From Verrucomicrobiales bacterium (GTDB lineage Bacteria > Verrucomicrobiota > Verrucomicrobiia > Limisphaerales > J093), in contig JACKPV010000030.1 of assembly GCA_024233305.1 (NCBI GenBank), positions 214,650 to 278,649 of the forward strand: 64,000 bases of DNA. Direction: 5' to 3'. Position 1 is the first letter of the stretch. Every line of letters starts with the position of its first letter. Of the stretch, positions 47,090 to 56,135 are shown piece by piece. The notes beneath the pieces were generated by a model. It saw nothing but the letters and a program-made list of their open reading frames with translations. It had not been told where the DNA came from and did not search any database. The position numbers and the translations under genes are program-made.

Positions 47090-48640
47090 TCAAGCCCGCA
47101 GCACGCCGCGGGGCAGTCGGTCCGGACGGTCTTCCGGCGGCAGGGCACGCGCCGGAACAAGCACGCGCACCTTCTCGCGCCGCCACCAATGGCCGTCCTT
47201 CCGGCGCTCCGCCTCGGATGTGAAATGGTATTCGTAGAGCACGGCGCGGATGTAACGCGGCGGCCACAGCGGGAAGGGGTCGGCCTCCAGCAAACGCAGC
47301 GTTGTCCGGTCGCCCTCGAGAAGCCGGGTCAACAACCGGTCGAACCAGCGGCTCGTCCCGAGCGGGCTCGCCGCCTCGAACCACATCTGCCAGTCCAGCC
47401 GTGGTTGAAAGGGCGCGACGAAACCCGGAGCACGGCCCGGATCGCCCGGTTTCCAACGGAACTCGTACGGTGTCCACCGTTCGCCGTCCAGGCTGCCTTC
47501 GATGATGATCTCCTGCCGGACCGGCGTCATCCGCGTGAACATGCCGTAGGCGTTGAAGCTCCGGAGCGGTCCCGCGGCCCGGACGAGCATGCGCGGCGGC
47601 CCGGCCATCCAGGTGACGGGCAGCACCTTGTCGAGCGCGGCAAACAGACTCAGAAGGGCCATGGTGGCGCCGACCATCCCATGCAACGCCACCCGCCACA
47701 CCGGCTTGGCGCGCGCCATCGCCTCCGCTGCGCGGTCGTAATCCGGTGGCCGACCCCGGAGCGCATGCCACGAGGCGTCGTCGACCAGCAGGAGGCACAG
47801 CGCCACGGCGAGGAGGTTGAGGAAGGCGTGATTGCCGGTGATCGAAATCAGAATGAACCAGACTCCGAACCCGATTGCCGCCAGCGCCGGCACGCGCCGC
47901 GGGCCGAAGATCAACAAGGGCGCGCTCAATTCGATGAGGAGCAGCAGACCCGCGCCGGTTTGCAGCGCCCACGCCGGCAGTTGATGCATCCACCACGCGG
48001 GCAACGTGGGCAACGGCTGGGTCTCGAAGTGATGCTGCAAAGCGGTGAGCCCCGGCCAGGTGCGGTCGCCGCCCAGCAGCTTCCCGAGGGCCGAACCCAG
48101 CATGAGCTTCACCAGCACCAACCGCCCCAGCCAGACGAAGGTCCACGCGGAAGGCGCGCCGCGATACCGGCCCGGCCAGAGCCCGCCCGGCGCGAGGAAC
48201 ACCGCCACCAACCCCGTTTCCAAGAGCAGACCATCCCATTGATAGGCGAAGAACTCCCCGCCGACCGACACCATCGAAAGATAGAGCGCCCAGCACAGCA
48301 GCGCGGCGAGACGAGGCGCGGCGCCGATCAACAACAACAATGAGGCCCCGATCCCGGCGCCGCACAGCGCATGCAGAAACGTCGTGTCGGGCCGCAACCA
48401 CAACAGGGAGGGCGCCGCGTAAACCGCCTCCCATCCGGCATGCGCCCGCAGAAAGCGCAGATGACGCGCGGCGGGCAGCAGGCCGTCCCCGCCCAGCAGG
48501 CCGTCGATTTGCGGCGCCAGAGATAGGAAGGCCAGCAGGTAGATCAATCCCAGGGCGCGCAGAAACCACCAGCGCGAAATGAAGAACGTGCGCGGGGAAA
48601 CGGGCTTCGGGTCGGGGACCTGCGGCGGCGGCTCGTCCAC
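47090..48640 (-). CDS. Lipase maturation factor (LMF1) family membrane protein
   Basis: 516 residues starting with GTG 48640, three bases after the methyltransferase stop. The N-terminal half has about eight hydrophobic helices (FLRALGLIYLLAFLSL, SLLLLIGAAPRLAALLCWALYL and others); the C-terminal half is soluble with WTPYEFRWKPGDPGRAPGFVAP and PRLDWQMWFEA, the conserved LMF1 block. In animals LMF1 is an ER chaperone for lipases; bacterial members have no known role and are common in Verrucomicrobiota and Planctomycetota. It may help fold or deliver secreted enzymes, an inference only. Confidence 0.9.
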   Translation of the reverse strand: MDEPPPQVPDPKPVSPRTFFISRWWFLRALGLIYLLAFLSLAPQIDGLLGGDGLLPAARHLRFLRAHAGWEAVYAAPSLLWLRPDTTFLHALCGAGIGASLLLLIGAAPRLAALLCWALYLSMVSVGGEFFAYQWDGLLLETGLVAVFLAPGGLWPGRYRGAPSAWTFVWLGRLVLVKLMLGSALGKLLGGDRTWPGLTALQHHFETQPLPTLPAWWMHQLPAWALQTGAGLLLLIELSAPLLIFGPRRVPALAAIGFGVWFILISITGNHAFLNLLAVALCLLLVDDASWHALRGRPPDYDRAAEAMARAKPVWRVALHGMVGATMALLSLFAALDKVLPVTWMAGPPRMLVRAAGPLRSFNAYGMFTRMTPVRQEIIIEGSLDGERWTPYEFRWKPGDPGRAPGFVAPFQPRLDWQMWFEAASPLGTSRWFDRLLTRLLEGDRTTLRLLEADPFPLWPPRYIRAVLYEYHFTSEAERRKDGHWWRREKVRVLVPARALPPEDRPDRLPRGVLRA

Positions 48641-48643
48641 GCG

Positions 48644-49498
48644 TCAATCCTCGGACGGCGACGGCGGGGCCGGTTTTCGACAGAGCACGAGGTGTTGCCG
48701 CGGCAGGGTGCGGATGGTCTCGATCCACTCGAGTCCGTGCGCTTCGGCCTCCTTGCGAACCTGGGCCTCCGACATCTTGTGGAGCGGTTTGATGGGCACC
48801 TCGGGATCCTCGGCGCGGTATTCCACGAAGGCCACCCGGCCCGCTGGCTTGAGCGCGCGCATGACCTGCGCCATCACCTCCTTGGGATGGGAGAGTTCGT
48901 GATACACGTCGACCAACAGCAACAGGTCGAGCGAGTTCTCGGGCAGGCGCGGATCGCTTTCCGTGGCCAGCACACTCACGACGTTCCCGATCCCTTCGGC
49001 CCGCAGGTTTTCTTGCAGCAGTTCGAGCATTTCCGGCTGGATGTCCACGGCGTACACCCTGCCCGACGGTCCCACCGCCTGCGCCAGGCGCCGGGTGAAG
49101 TAGCCCGTGCCCGAACCCAGATCCGCCACCGCCTGTCCGGGCTTCAACCCGAGCGCCCCGACCAACCGGGCGGGCTCCTCTTCGGTCTCCCTTTCCGCGC
49201 GCTCCAACCACCACGCCCCCGGATGCCCCATCACGTGGGCGATCTCGCGTCCGAGAAAGAACTTGCCGATGCCGTCCGGCGAATGTTCCGCCCGAAATTC
49301 GTAGGCCGGCACCGCCGGAGCCGCATCCGGCTCAGCCCCGGTTGCGGCAGGCCAACCAACCGCCGCCACCAACCCAAACCACAAGCACGTCCAACCCTGC
49401 CGGCGCCCGCCCGGGCGCGGGAAGAAGAGCCGACCGGCCGGGCCGGATCGCCGGTTGGCGCCGCGGGCGCCTCGAGTGGAAGACCAATCACAGTTCAT
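48644..49498 (-). CDS. Exported SAM-dependent methyltransferase-like protein
   Basis: 284 residues. The N-terminus has a basic region and a hydrophobic segment (WTCLWFGLVAAVGWPAATGA), suggesting export or anchoring. The rest is a Rossmann methyltransferase: motif I AVADLGSGTGYFTRRLA, acidic motif II VYAVDIQPEML, and LLLLVDVYHELSH. Class I methyltransferases need SAM, which is cytosolic, so a periplasmic copy is odd. Similar genes with signal sequences recur in Verrucomicrobiota and Planctomycetota. Start ATG 49498 overlaps the stop of the TPR gene (ATGA); it ends three bases before the LMF gene. Confidence 0.85.
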   Translation of the reverse strand: MNCDWSSTRGARGANRRSGPAGRLFFPRPGGRRQGWTCLWFGLVAAVGWPAATGAEPDAAPAVPAYEFRAEHSPDGIGKFFLGREIAHVMGHPGAWWLERAERETEEEPARLVGALGLKPGQAVADLGSGTGYFTRRLAQAVGPSGRVYAVDIQPEMLELLQENLRAEGIGNVVSVLATESDPRLPENSLDLLLLVDVYHELSHPKEVMAQVMRALKPAGRVAFVEYRAEDPEVPIKPLHKMSEAQVRKEAEAHGLEWIETIRTLPRQHLVLCRKPAPPSPSED

Positions 49499-50007
49499 TG
49501 CGAGGGGAGGGCTTCGATCCGGCGGCGCAGCGGTTCCAGATCTTCATCGGCGAGGGCCAGCGCCCGGATACGACGCACGCCGCCCAGTCGGACGGATTTT
49601 TGCAGCCAATCCCAAGCCTCGTCCGGGCGCTGCAATTGGGCGGCATAACACGCGAGGTTGTACGGGATGAGGAAGTTGCGCGGAAACCTGTCCGCGGCCG
49701 GACGCAGGATTTCCCACGCCTGTTCCAGACTGCCGCCCGGCATTCGCCGCAGCGCGTAGGCCCGGTGGATCCAGCCGAAAGGCCGGCGGGGGGATTGCTC
49801 CACCATCGCCTGCGCCAGCCGCCACGCCCCCGCCCAGTCCTCCGCGGCGGCGCGAACCTGCCATTCCAGTTCCTGCACCGCCGGCGCCCGACGCGCGGAG
49901 CCGTCCATTCCCTCCAACTCCTCGAGCGCCGATGCCGGCAAACCCAGCATCAGCCAGCCTTCGGCGGCTTCCAGGCAACGTTGGTTGCTGTGCGACAGGA
50001 CGTCCAC
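49495..50007 (-). CDS. TPR-repeat protein
   Basis: 170 residues from GTG 50007. All-helical, with three to four degenerate tetratricopeptide units, for example GWLMLGLPASALEELEGM, WAGAWRLAQAMVEQSPRRPFGW and YNLACYAAQLQRPDEAWDWL, which has the Ala-Cys-Tyr-Ala core of TPRs. No signal peptide. TPRs make protein contacts. It heads a six-gene minus-strand run (TPR, methyltransferase, LMF, GH31, DUF309, mutS); the first four genes have overlaps or gaps under 30 bases. Confidence 0.85.
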   Translation of the reverse strand: MDVLSHSNQRCLEAAEGWLMLGLPASALEELEGMDGSARRAPAVQELEWQVRAAAEDWAGAWRLAQAMVEQSPRRPFGWIHRAYALRRMPGGSLEQAWEILRPAADRFPRNFLIPYNLACYAAQLQRPDEAWDWLQKSVRLGGVRRIRALALADEDLEPLRRRIEALPSQ

Positions 50008-50103
50008 GCCGCCAACTTAGGTCCGCCAGAAGACCTTGGCAACGTCGCTGCGTCCCTCCGGAAACCGCTTGGCCGCGTCGTCCGCGCCGCATAGGGTCTC
50101 TCC

Positions 50104-50772
50104 ATGCCAATCGCCCGCCTCGCCCCCCGCTGGCCATGCTGCTGTCTCCTGGCGGTGCTACCCCTCACCGCCCAGGAGGTGATCTTCGAGGAGACGTTCC
50201 ACCCACCGCTGGATGCGCAGTGGTCCTGGATCCGCGAGGATCCCGGCGCCTGGCGGTTGCACGACGGCGCCCTCGAAATGCGGATTCTTCCCGGCAACCT
50301 CTGGGGCGGCGCGAACACCGGGCGCAACCTCCTCGTCCGCCCCGCCCCCGATCCCTCCGCGGGCGACGTCCAGATCACGGTTAAATTCGAGAACGCCCCG
50401 ACCGGCCAGTACGAACAAATCAACCTCGCCTGGTACTACGACGACAGCCACATGGTGAAGCTCGGCCGGGAAATCGTCGACGGACCGGTCTGCGTCGTGA
50501 TGGGTCGCGAGGAGGCCGACCGGACGCGCACGATTGCCCGCCCTCCGGTTGCCGGTGGTTGGTACAAGTTGCGGCTGACCGTCTCCGGCGACGAAATCCG
50601 CGGTGACTACTGGCCTGAGGGGGCCACCGCTTGGACCGAAGCCGGACGCTGCTCCCTGCCCCGACCGGAAGGACGCCCGCCAAGGATCTCCATCCACGGC
50701 TACAACGGACCGCCGGACGCCGAACACTGGGCGCGTGTCACCGAGTTCAAGATTGTCCGGCCCGGCCGGTAA
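50104..50772 (+). CDS. Secreted DUF1349-like (concanavalin-fold) protein
   Basis: 222 residues with a short signal peptide (ARLAPRWPCCCLLAVLPLTAQ) and one beta-sandwich domain resembling DUF1349 / GH43 C-terminal-type lectins. Signs are EETFHPPLDAQWSWIRED, GGANTGRNLLVRPAP, QYEQINLAWYYDDSHMVKLGRE, and a terminal EFKIVR strand. Such domains bind or sit beside carbohydrate enzymes; no catalytic residues are evident. It is divergent from the TPR gene with 96 bases between starts. Confidence 0.82.
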   Translation: MPIARLAPRWPCCCLLAVLPLTAQEVIFEETFHPPLDAQWSWIREDPGAWRLHDGALEMRILPGNLWGGANTGRNLLVRPAPDPSAGDVQITVKFENAPTGQYEQINLAWYYDDSHMVKLGREIVDGPVCVVMGREEADRTRTIARPPVAGGWYKLRLTVSGDEIRGDYWPEGATAWTEAGRCSLPRPEGRPPRISIHGYNGPPDAEHWARVTEFKIVRPGR

Positions 50773-50853
50773 AACGAAAACGGCGACGGTCGGCGGATCC
50801 TCCGAGCCAGGAGCCTCCTCCGTCCGGCTCGGGCGGGCGGATCGTTCAGCGGG

Positions 50854-51042
50854 TCATTTCGCCCATCCGAACAGCCAGTCCAGCAAGCTGAACGAACCGG
50901 GCTCTTGAAATGGCGGGGGATCCTGGACCTGGACCTGCTTGACGCTGCCCTCCCCCTTGTCGCCACGGACCTTGTCGCCTCCAGCCATTGCCGAGCCCGC
51001 GACCAAAACCGCAACCAGCGCCATCATTGTGAGGGTCTTCAT
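50854..51042 (-). CDS. Small secreted protein, 62 residues
   Basis: Signal peptide KTLTMMALVAVLVAGSAMA with a good AxA site, then a ~40-residue mature part: a Lys/Gly-rich stretch (GGDKVRGDKGEG), a Pro-rich PPPFQEPG and a terminal hydrophobic FSLLDWLFGWAK. No family recognised. The hydrophobic tail might insert into a membrane. Coding status rests on the clean signal peptide and charge layout; standing alone and convergent with the DUF1349-like gene. Confidence 0.65.
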   Translation of the reverse strand: MKTLTMMALVAVLVAGSAMAGGDKVRGDKGEGSVKQVQVQDPPPFQEPGSFSLLDWLFGWAK

Positions 51043-51302
51043 ACGCTGTCACCATACGGCGCTTTGGATTAGCGGCAAGCGGATACTTGTTCCACCTGTT
51101 CAGGCCGCCTACTCGCTGCCCATCCCGCCGCGATGCGGGACCGGAAGGGGGCGGGGGGGCGCGCGCTATAGTGTCCGAGCAGGCTTCCCGGAACGGAGCC
51201 TCAGGCGATGAACCTGGGCGGATTGTGGCGATACTCGACGCGTTGAGAGTGTCGCTTCTGATTGAGTGATTTCCGAACCCTGTGCAGGCAGGCCGTCCCA
51301 CC

Positions 51303-51935
51303 TCACGGACGCCAAAGGAACCCGGCTCCGAATTCTTCCTCAAGCCGGGCCAGAAACGAGTCGGCTGCCGGCAAACAGTCCTGCGGCCTGCCTCCTGCGA
51401 CACACGACAGGATGGCCGCCAAGCGGCGGTCCGAGGCGCCGTGGCCGCCAAACGCCTGGGCTATCGCTTTGGGACCGTCATGCTGAAGCAGCAGTCGCAC
51501 CAGAGCCTCAAGGCAGATCACCCGGCCCGCGACCTTCGACCGCAGCTTCCGCAGCCCCGGGTCTGTAGCCACGGCCCGCATTGCGGTCTTGTCGTTGGAC
51601 GCCATGAGGCAGTGGGTGTGAGTGGCCACCACTGCGAAGATGAGCGCTTCACCGTCGTCGACGTTCGGGTGCTCTCCGAGCATGGCTTTCGTCGCGTCGT
51701 CAGGCGCCCTCTCCAGCGGGGAAACGACTTTGCACGCTTCCAGTGCCCGACTGAGCGCTTCCGCCGGATGGCGTTTCAGGGAACGTGAAGGCTTGCGAAG
51801 CATCGGCTCCAGGGCGCCCAGCCTTCGACTGTTCCGAACCTGGAAACCAAGCAGTTCGATGGCGCGAGTCAGAAGGCCCGCCCCGGCCAGGAGGATGAAG
51901 GCGTCGCTATCGATGAGCAGCAACCGCTCGTTCAT
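51303..51935 (-). CDS. PIN-like domain protein, partner of ImmA/IrrE gene
   Basis: 210 residues. The start MNERLLLIDSDAFILLAGAGLL resembles the first strand of PIN nucleases with its catalytic Asp (DSDAF). A further acidic pair may be DDGEALIFAVV, and CLMASNDKTAMRAVA looks like the later PIN strand with Asp. A cysteine- and Leu-rich C-terminal half (ICLEALVRLLL) is unassigned. The gene starts six bases after the ImmA/IrrE protease gene, so the two form one unit. If active it is probably a ribonuclease toxin or effector; the family assignment is tentative. Confidence 0.65.
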   Translation of the reverse strand: MNERLLLIDSDAFILLAGAGLLTRAIELLGFQVRNSRRLGALEPMLRKPSRSLKRHPAEALSRALEACKVVSPLERAPDDATKAMLGEHPNVDDGEALIFAVVATHTHCLMASNDKTAMRAVATDPGLRKLRSKVAGRVICLEALVRLLLQHDGPKAIAQAFGGHGASDRRLAAILSCVAGGRPQDCLPAADSFLARLEEEFGAGFLWRP

Positions 51936-51941
51936 GAGGCA

Positions 51942-52982
51942 TCAGCAGGCGCACTCGATGCCGAACAACGGCAGCACTTCTTCGGCGCTTCCCGGCAGTT
52001 CCTCGCCGCCTTCCGCTCCGAGGCAGCGGGGCTTGAGACGCCGTTCGAGACCGGAGGCGATGATGGCTCTCCCTCCGGAATCCATGTTCATCCGCTTGAG
52101 CGCACTGACGGCCACCGGCATTCTGTTGGCGGTCTTGCCGTAGATGAGGGCCACCGTGCCGGCGTGAATGCCATGTTCGCTTCCATACCGCTGAGCGGCT
52201 TGAGCGAGCTTCGGCGCGGTCATGCCCACGCGGACGGGAAAGCTCGGATCGCGCCCGCCGGTCAGGATCTCCAGGGCGTCCCCATCCGCCTCCAACTCGT
52301 GACGGTCCTCGTCGTCGGCCTTTTCGAGGTCGGAATCGACGAGCGCCGCCTGCCCGGGTTTGACGTGCCCGCGGAGGATATGGGCCACCTCGTGCGCCAA
52401 GTAGAACGCGAGCCGTGGTGGCGCGTCGTAGCCGGAGCCAAGCACGATCACCGGACGTCTTCCTTCGTAATAGGCCATCCCAGCGAACTTCTTCGCGTGT
52501 TGGGGGAACGTGCCGAGGTGGAAAACCGCGATGCCTGATTCCCAGCAAACATGCACCAAGCCAGCCAGGTCCACCGGACACCCGCAGGCCAGAATCCGAG
52601 CCCGGAAGTCAACGGCCGACAGACCGGCGGGCGGGTTCGAGATCGGGGGCAGGTGGGGCAACAACACGCGGACCAAGTTGCGCGCGGCGACCATCGCGGG
52701 AGCCACATTGGCGACGTCAGCCCCTTTCTTCGCCCGTTTAAGGCGGGCACCGACTGCTTTCGGAGCAGGGAGCGGTCTGCTGGGATCGGAGACGGCGGCA
52801 ACCGGCAGGCTGAGCCGCTGCGCGATTCGCAACTCGATCTGCCAGCGAATGCCGGGATCGCTCGCCAGGGAGTCTTCCCACCAGTCCGGTAGCACGGCCC
52901 GCCGCAGAAACGCCCGGTCATAGCCGACAGCTCGGAGTCGGCGGAACAGGGCTGGCATGGTGGATTTGGCCGCGGCGGTCAT
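51942..52982 (-). CDS. ImmA/IrrE-family metallopeptidase
   Basis: 346 residues. The C-terminal half carries the zinc protease motif AFYLAHEVAHILRGH (HExxH) preceded by RRPVIVLGSGYDAPPRLA, typical of ImmA/IrrE (COG2856). The third ligand is probably in HELEADGDA. The N-terminal ~170 residues (FLRRAVLPDWWEDSLAS and on) are helical and may be a DNA- or protein-binding part; no clear helix-turn-helix was assigned. These proteases cleave repressors to switch on mobile-element, stress or toxin-antitoxin genes. The PIN-like gene follows after six bases, suggesting a regulated toxin or defence pair. Confidence 0.88.
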   Translation of the reverse strand: MTAAAKSTMPALFRRLRAVGYDRAFLRRAVLPDWWEDSLASDPGIRWQIELRIAQRLSLPVAAVSDPSRPLPAPKAVGARLKRAKKGADVANVAPAMVAARNLVRVLLPHLPPISNPPAGLSAVDFRARILACGCPVDLAGLVHVCWESGIAVFHLGTFPQHAKKFAGMAYYEGRRPVIVLGSGYDAPPRLAFYLAHEVAHILRGHVKPGQAALVDSDLEKADDEDRHELEADGDALEILTGGRDPSFPVRVGMTAPKLAQAAQRYGSEHGIHAGTVALIYGKTANRMPVAVSALKRMNMDSGGRAIIASGLERRLKPRCLGAEGGEELPGSAEEVLPLFGIECAC

Positions 52983-53190
52983 TGCAAACGCTGTGTCAAC
53001 GGACTCGGTTACAGCGGCAACCTACCGGGCGCACCCGCAAAAGCAAGGCTCCGAGGGGCGGCGGGCGAAAGGAAACGCAGAAGAGGACCGCCTCGTGGCG
53101 CCTCTACCATCAGCCGTCGCCTGCCGCTCCTCGGTCGGGGAAGGACAGGCGCTGGTTGCCATTCCTGCCGGCTTCCCGTATCGATGGGGC

Positions 53191-54561
53191 ATGCGATTTC
53201 AGCCAAGAGCCGCCGAGCCGTCGCCCCGGCGGGGTCGTTCGTTGGGTTTGGCCTGTCTGCTCCCGTTCGCCACGTGCGCGCAGGAGAACTGGCCGCAGTT
53301 CCGGGGCGAAGGCTCCCGCGGCGTCGGCGAGTCAGCCCGCCTCCCGATGACCTGGGACCGCGAAACCAATGTCGCCTGGCGCACTCCCGTCGATGGCCGC
53401 GGGTGGTCCTCGCCGGTCGTCTGGGGCAACCGCATCTTCCTCACAACCGCCGTGAGCGAAGGGCCGGTCGAGGCGGCGAAGAAGGGGCTCTACTTCGGCG
53501 GCGACCGTCCCGAACCGCCGCCCCACACGCATCATTGGCAGGTGGTCTGCCTGGACTGGAACACGGGCCACGTGCGCTGGATGCGCGAAGTGGCCGCCAC
53601 CCGTCCGTCGACCCCGGTCCACGTGAAGAACACTTACGCCTCGGAAACGCCCGCCACGGACGGCGAACATGTCTACGCGTTGTTCGGCTTCCTGGGCCTC
53701 TTCTGCCTCGATAACGCGGGCGAGATCGTCTGGTCGCAGCCGTTGACGCCGCGGACAATGGCCCACGGCTGGGGCACGGCCGCCTCCCCCGTGCTCCACG
53801 GCGACCAGGTGTTCGTCGTCAGCGACAGCGAGGAAGCCTCGTTCGTCGCGGCCTACGAGAAGCGCACCGGGCGCGAGGTCTGGCGGGTCGAGCGGGACGA
53901 GGCAAGCAATTGGTCGACCCCCTTCGTGTGGTCCCACAGGCTTCGCACCGAACTCGTGACCGCCGGGCGCGACCGGGTTCGCAGTTACAGCCTCGCGGGT
54001 GAAGTGCTCTGGGAACTGCCGGGGTTGTCGGTCATCACGATTCCCACCCCCTTTGCTGCGGATGGCCTGCTGTACGTCGGCGCCGGTTACGTCGGCGACA
54101 ACCGCAATCCCAACAAACCCGTTTACGCGATCAAGCCCGGCGGCAGCGGGAACCTCGTCCCCGCCGATCCGGACGCGCCGGCCCCGTTCATTGCCTGGAT
54201 GGCCGCCAATGCCGCGCCCTACAACCCGTCGCCGCTGGTTTATCAGGGCCGGTTCTATGTCCTTTGGGATTTCGGATTCCTGAGCTGCCGCGATGCCGCC
54301 ACCGGACGCGAGATTTACGACAAGCAACGCATCAAGCCCGACGGCGCCGCCGGCTTCACCGCCTCCCCCTGGGCCGCCAACGAACACGTCTTCTGCTTGA
54401 GCGAGGATGGCGACACCTACGTGTTCGGGGCGGGTGACGATTTCCGGCGGGTGCGCGTGAACCCGCTCGGCGAGATGTGCATGGCCACCCCGGCGCTCGC
54501 CCGCGACAGCCTGATAATCCGGACTCTCGAAGCGGTCTACCGCATCCGCGAAACGCCGTAG
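53191..54561 (+). CDS. Exported PQQ-like beta-propeller protein
   Basis: 456 residues from ATG 53191; the open frame back to 52957 runs through the divergent promoter region and is not protein-like. A signal peptide (SLGLACLLPFATCAQ) is followed by NWPQFRGEGSRGVGES, the usual opening of verrucomicrobial and planctomycetal outer PQQ-like propellers. Blades include GWSSPVVWGNRIFLTT, GTAASPVLHGDQVFVVSD and VYAIKPGGSG. Fold is as in PQQ dehydrogenases or BamB, but no cofactor ligands can be assigned, so enzymatic activity is doubtful. Divergent from the ImmA/IrrE gene. Confidence 0.9.
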   Translation: MRFQPRAAEPSPRRGRSLGLACLLPFATCAQENWPQFRGEGSRGVGESARLPMTWDRETNVAWRTPVDGRGWSSPVVWGNRIFLTTAVSEGPVEAAKKGLYFGGDRPEPPPHTHHWQVVCLDWNTGHVRWMREVAATRPSTPVHVKNTYASETPATDGEHVYALFGFLGLFCLDNAGEIVWSQPLTPRTMAHGWGTAASPVLHGDQVFVVSDSEEASFVAAYEKRTGREVWRVERDEASNWSTPFVWSHRLRTELVTAGRDRVRSYSLAGEVLWELPGLSVITIPTPFAADGLLYVGAGYVGDNRNPNKPVYAIKPGGSGNLVPADPDAPAPFIAWMAANAAPYNPSPLVYQGRFYVLWDFGFLSCRDAATGREIYDKQRIKPDGAAGFTASPWAANEHVFCLSEDGDTYVFGAGDDFRRVRVNPLGEMCMATPALARDSLIIRTLEAVYRIRETP

Positions 54562-54699
54562 CCGGCCGCCTTCCCGAACCCGCCCCCGTACGCTCCGTCC
54601 TGCTGCGGCCGGCCATGGCGCTCGAGGGGACCTCTCCGGTTTCCCGTTCGGGAGGCTCGGTTTCCCGGGGAGCGCGGCGGGCCGTCGGGTCGGACGGGT

Positions 54700-56013
54700 T
54701 CAGGCGCCGTGGACGCCCAGTGGCGGATTGGTTCGCCATTTTCCCGCGGTGAAATCCGGGAATTCCACCGGCCGCCCGCCCGCAGCCACCGAGGCAATCG
54801 AGAGCGGAAAGACCGCCGACCAGGTGGCCGCGTCCCCGACGTTCTGCGGCGCCGCGGTCCGGGCGCGGACGGCTTTGAGAAAGTCATGGAACATCAGGTA
54901 TTCCGCCCCGTCGTGCCCCCCGCTCTGCCGGGCCTGCGGGCCCAGTGATGCCCACAACGGATGGGCGTAGCGTTCGCGGTACGGCGCAAAGGGCTCCCAC
55001 TGGTGTGCGGGCGCCTCCGAACCTTCGAGGCAGACGCTGTCGTTGGTGCCCAGGTAAATCCCCCGGACGCCCTCCAGGCGGAAGATCAGGTCGTAGGGAC
55101 GATGGGTCAGCAGGTTGAAATACAGCGTGACCGTCCGGCCGCCGTCCGTGCGGAGAAGGGTGGTATTGACGTCACCCAGGGCGTAATCCCGCCGGGCTGC
55201 CGGGTGGTTTGCCCCAAAGCGCGTCGCGGCAAAATGACGCAGGGCTTCGGCCGGTGTGCTCAGGCTGGTGAGCGAGACGAACCGGTCGCCCCGGTTGATG
55301 TTCATCCATTGGGCCACGGGACCGATGGGATGGGTGGGGTACAGGTTCCCATCGAGCGCCGCGACGTGGCGACCGCGCCAGGTGAGCCCGCCGTCGGGCT
55401 CGAACATGAGCGACCGGCAATCGTGCTGATAGCCGGCTTCACAATGCTGCACCGTCCCGAAGCAACCCTGGCGGATCATCCGCAACAGGGTGAGGGCAGT
55501 CTCGTAGTAACAGACGTTCTCGAGCATCGTGCAGGGAATGCCGGTGGCCTCGGAGGTTCGGACCAGTTCGTGGCATTCCTCGAGGGTGATCGCAGCGGGC
55601 ACCTCGACCCCCGGATGCTTCCCTGCGCGCATCGCGGCGACGGCCATGCGCGTGTGCCACTCCCAGGGCGTGGCAACGATGACCGCGTCAAGGTCAGTGC
55701 GGGCAACCAGTTCTTCCCACGCGGATTCGCTGCCGGCATAACTGCGCACCGGACCCCGGTCGGCCTCCTGGATCATGCGGGCCGCCCGCGCGGCACGGTC
55801 CGGGAGGAGATCCCCCACCGCCGGGACAAGCACGCCGGGAAAGCGCAGCAGGGTGTGCAGCAGGCTGGCGCCGCGTCCGCCGACGCCAATCAATCCCAAA
55901 CGAAGGGCGGTGGAAGTCGCCGACAGGGCGGACGGTCCCAGAGAAAGCACGGCGCCGGCAACCAGCGCGCGGCGGAGAAACGTCCGGCGGTTGGGGAGAG
56001 GATTCGGGTTCAT
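54700..56013 (-). CDS. Tat-exported Gfo/Idh/MocA oxidoreductase
   Basis: 437 residues from ATG 56013 (ATG 56031 would add six). Twin-arginine signal NRRTFLRRALVAGAVLSLGP, then the NAD(P)-binding Rossmann motif LRLGLIGVGGRGASLLHTL, DLDAVIVATPWEWHTRMAVAAM, and a Lys-containing AGKHPGVEVPAAITLEE, the family EKP-like site (here GVEVP rather than EKP, so the usual Lys is missing from that spot). The C-domain has YLMFHDFLKAVR. Exported members act in periplasmic sugar oxidation, for instance forming 3-keto-glycosides. The DUF1080 protein at 15.5 kb would be a possible functional partner. Confidence 0.92.
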   Translation of the reverse strand: MNPNPLPNRRTFLRRALVAGAVLSLGPSALSATSTALRLGLIGVGGRGASLLHTLLRFPGVLVPAVGDLLPDRAARAARMIQEADRGPVRSYAGSESAWEELVARTDLDAVIVATPWEWHTRMAVAAMRAGKHPGVEVPAAITLEECHELVRTSEATGIPCTMLENVCYYETALTLLRMIRQGCFGTVQHCEAGYQHDCRSLMFEPDGGLTWRGRHVAALDGNLYPTHPIGPVAQWMNINRGDRFVSLTSLSTPAEALRHFAATRFGANHPAARRDYALGDVNTTLLRTDGGRTVTLYFNLLTHRPYDLIFRLEGVRGIYLGTNDSVCLEGSEAPAHQWEPFAPYRERYAHPLWASLGPQARQSGGHDGAEYLMFHDFLKAVRARTAAPQNVGDAATWSAVFPLSIASVAAGGRPVEFPDFTAGKWRTNPPLGVHGA

Positions 56014-56135
56014 CGACGTACGGGGTAGCATGCGGGGCTCCGGCGCGTGACGGCAAGGCCGTTGGCGGCGACCGACGGATCGGACCCAGCCGGACGGGAG
56101 CTTGACGGCTTCGGGAGGGGCGGGTAACTGGAGCG

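Noticed and set aside
46973..48343. Plus ORF of 456 codons opposite LMF gene
   Set aside because: Gln/Arg/His-rich antisense frame typical of GC shadow; the minus strand encodes a membrane protein.
47061..49214. Minus ORF of 717 codons overlapping LMF and methyltransferase genes in another frame
   Set aside because: Arg/Gly/Ala-rich shadow; both genes in the correct frame show family motifs and neat overlaps.
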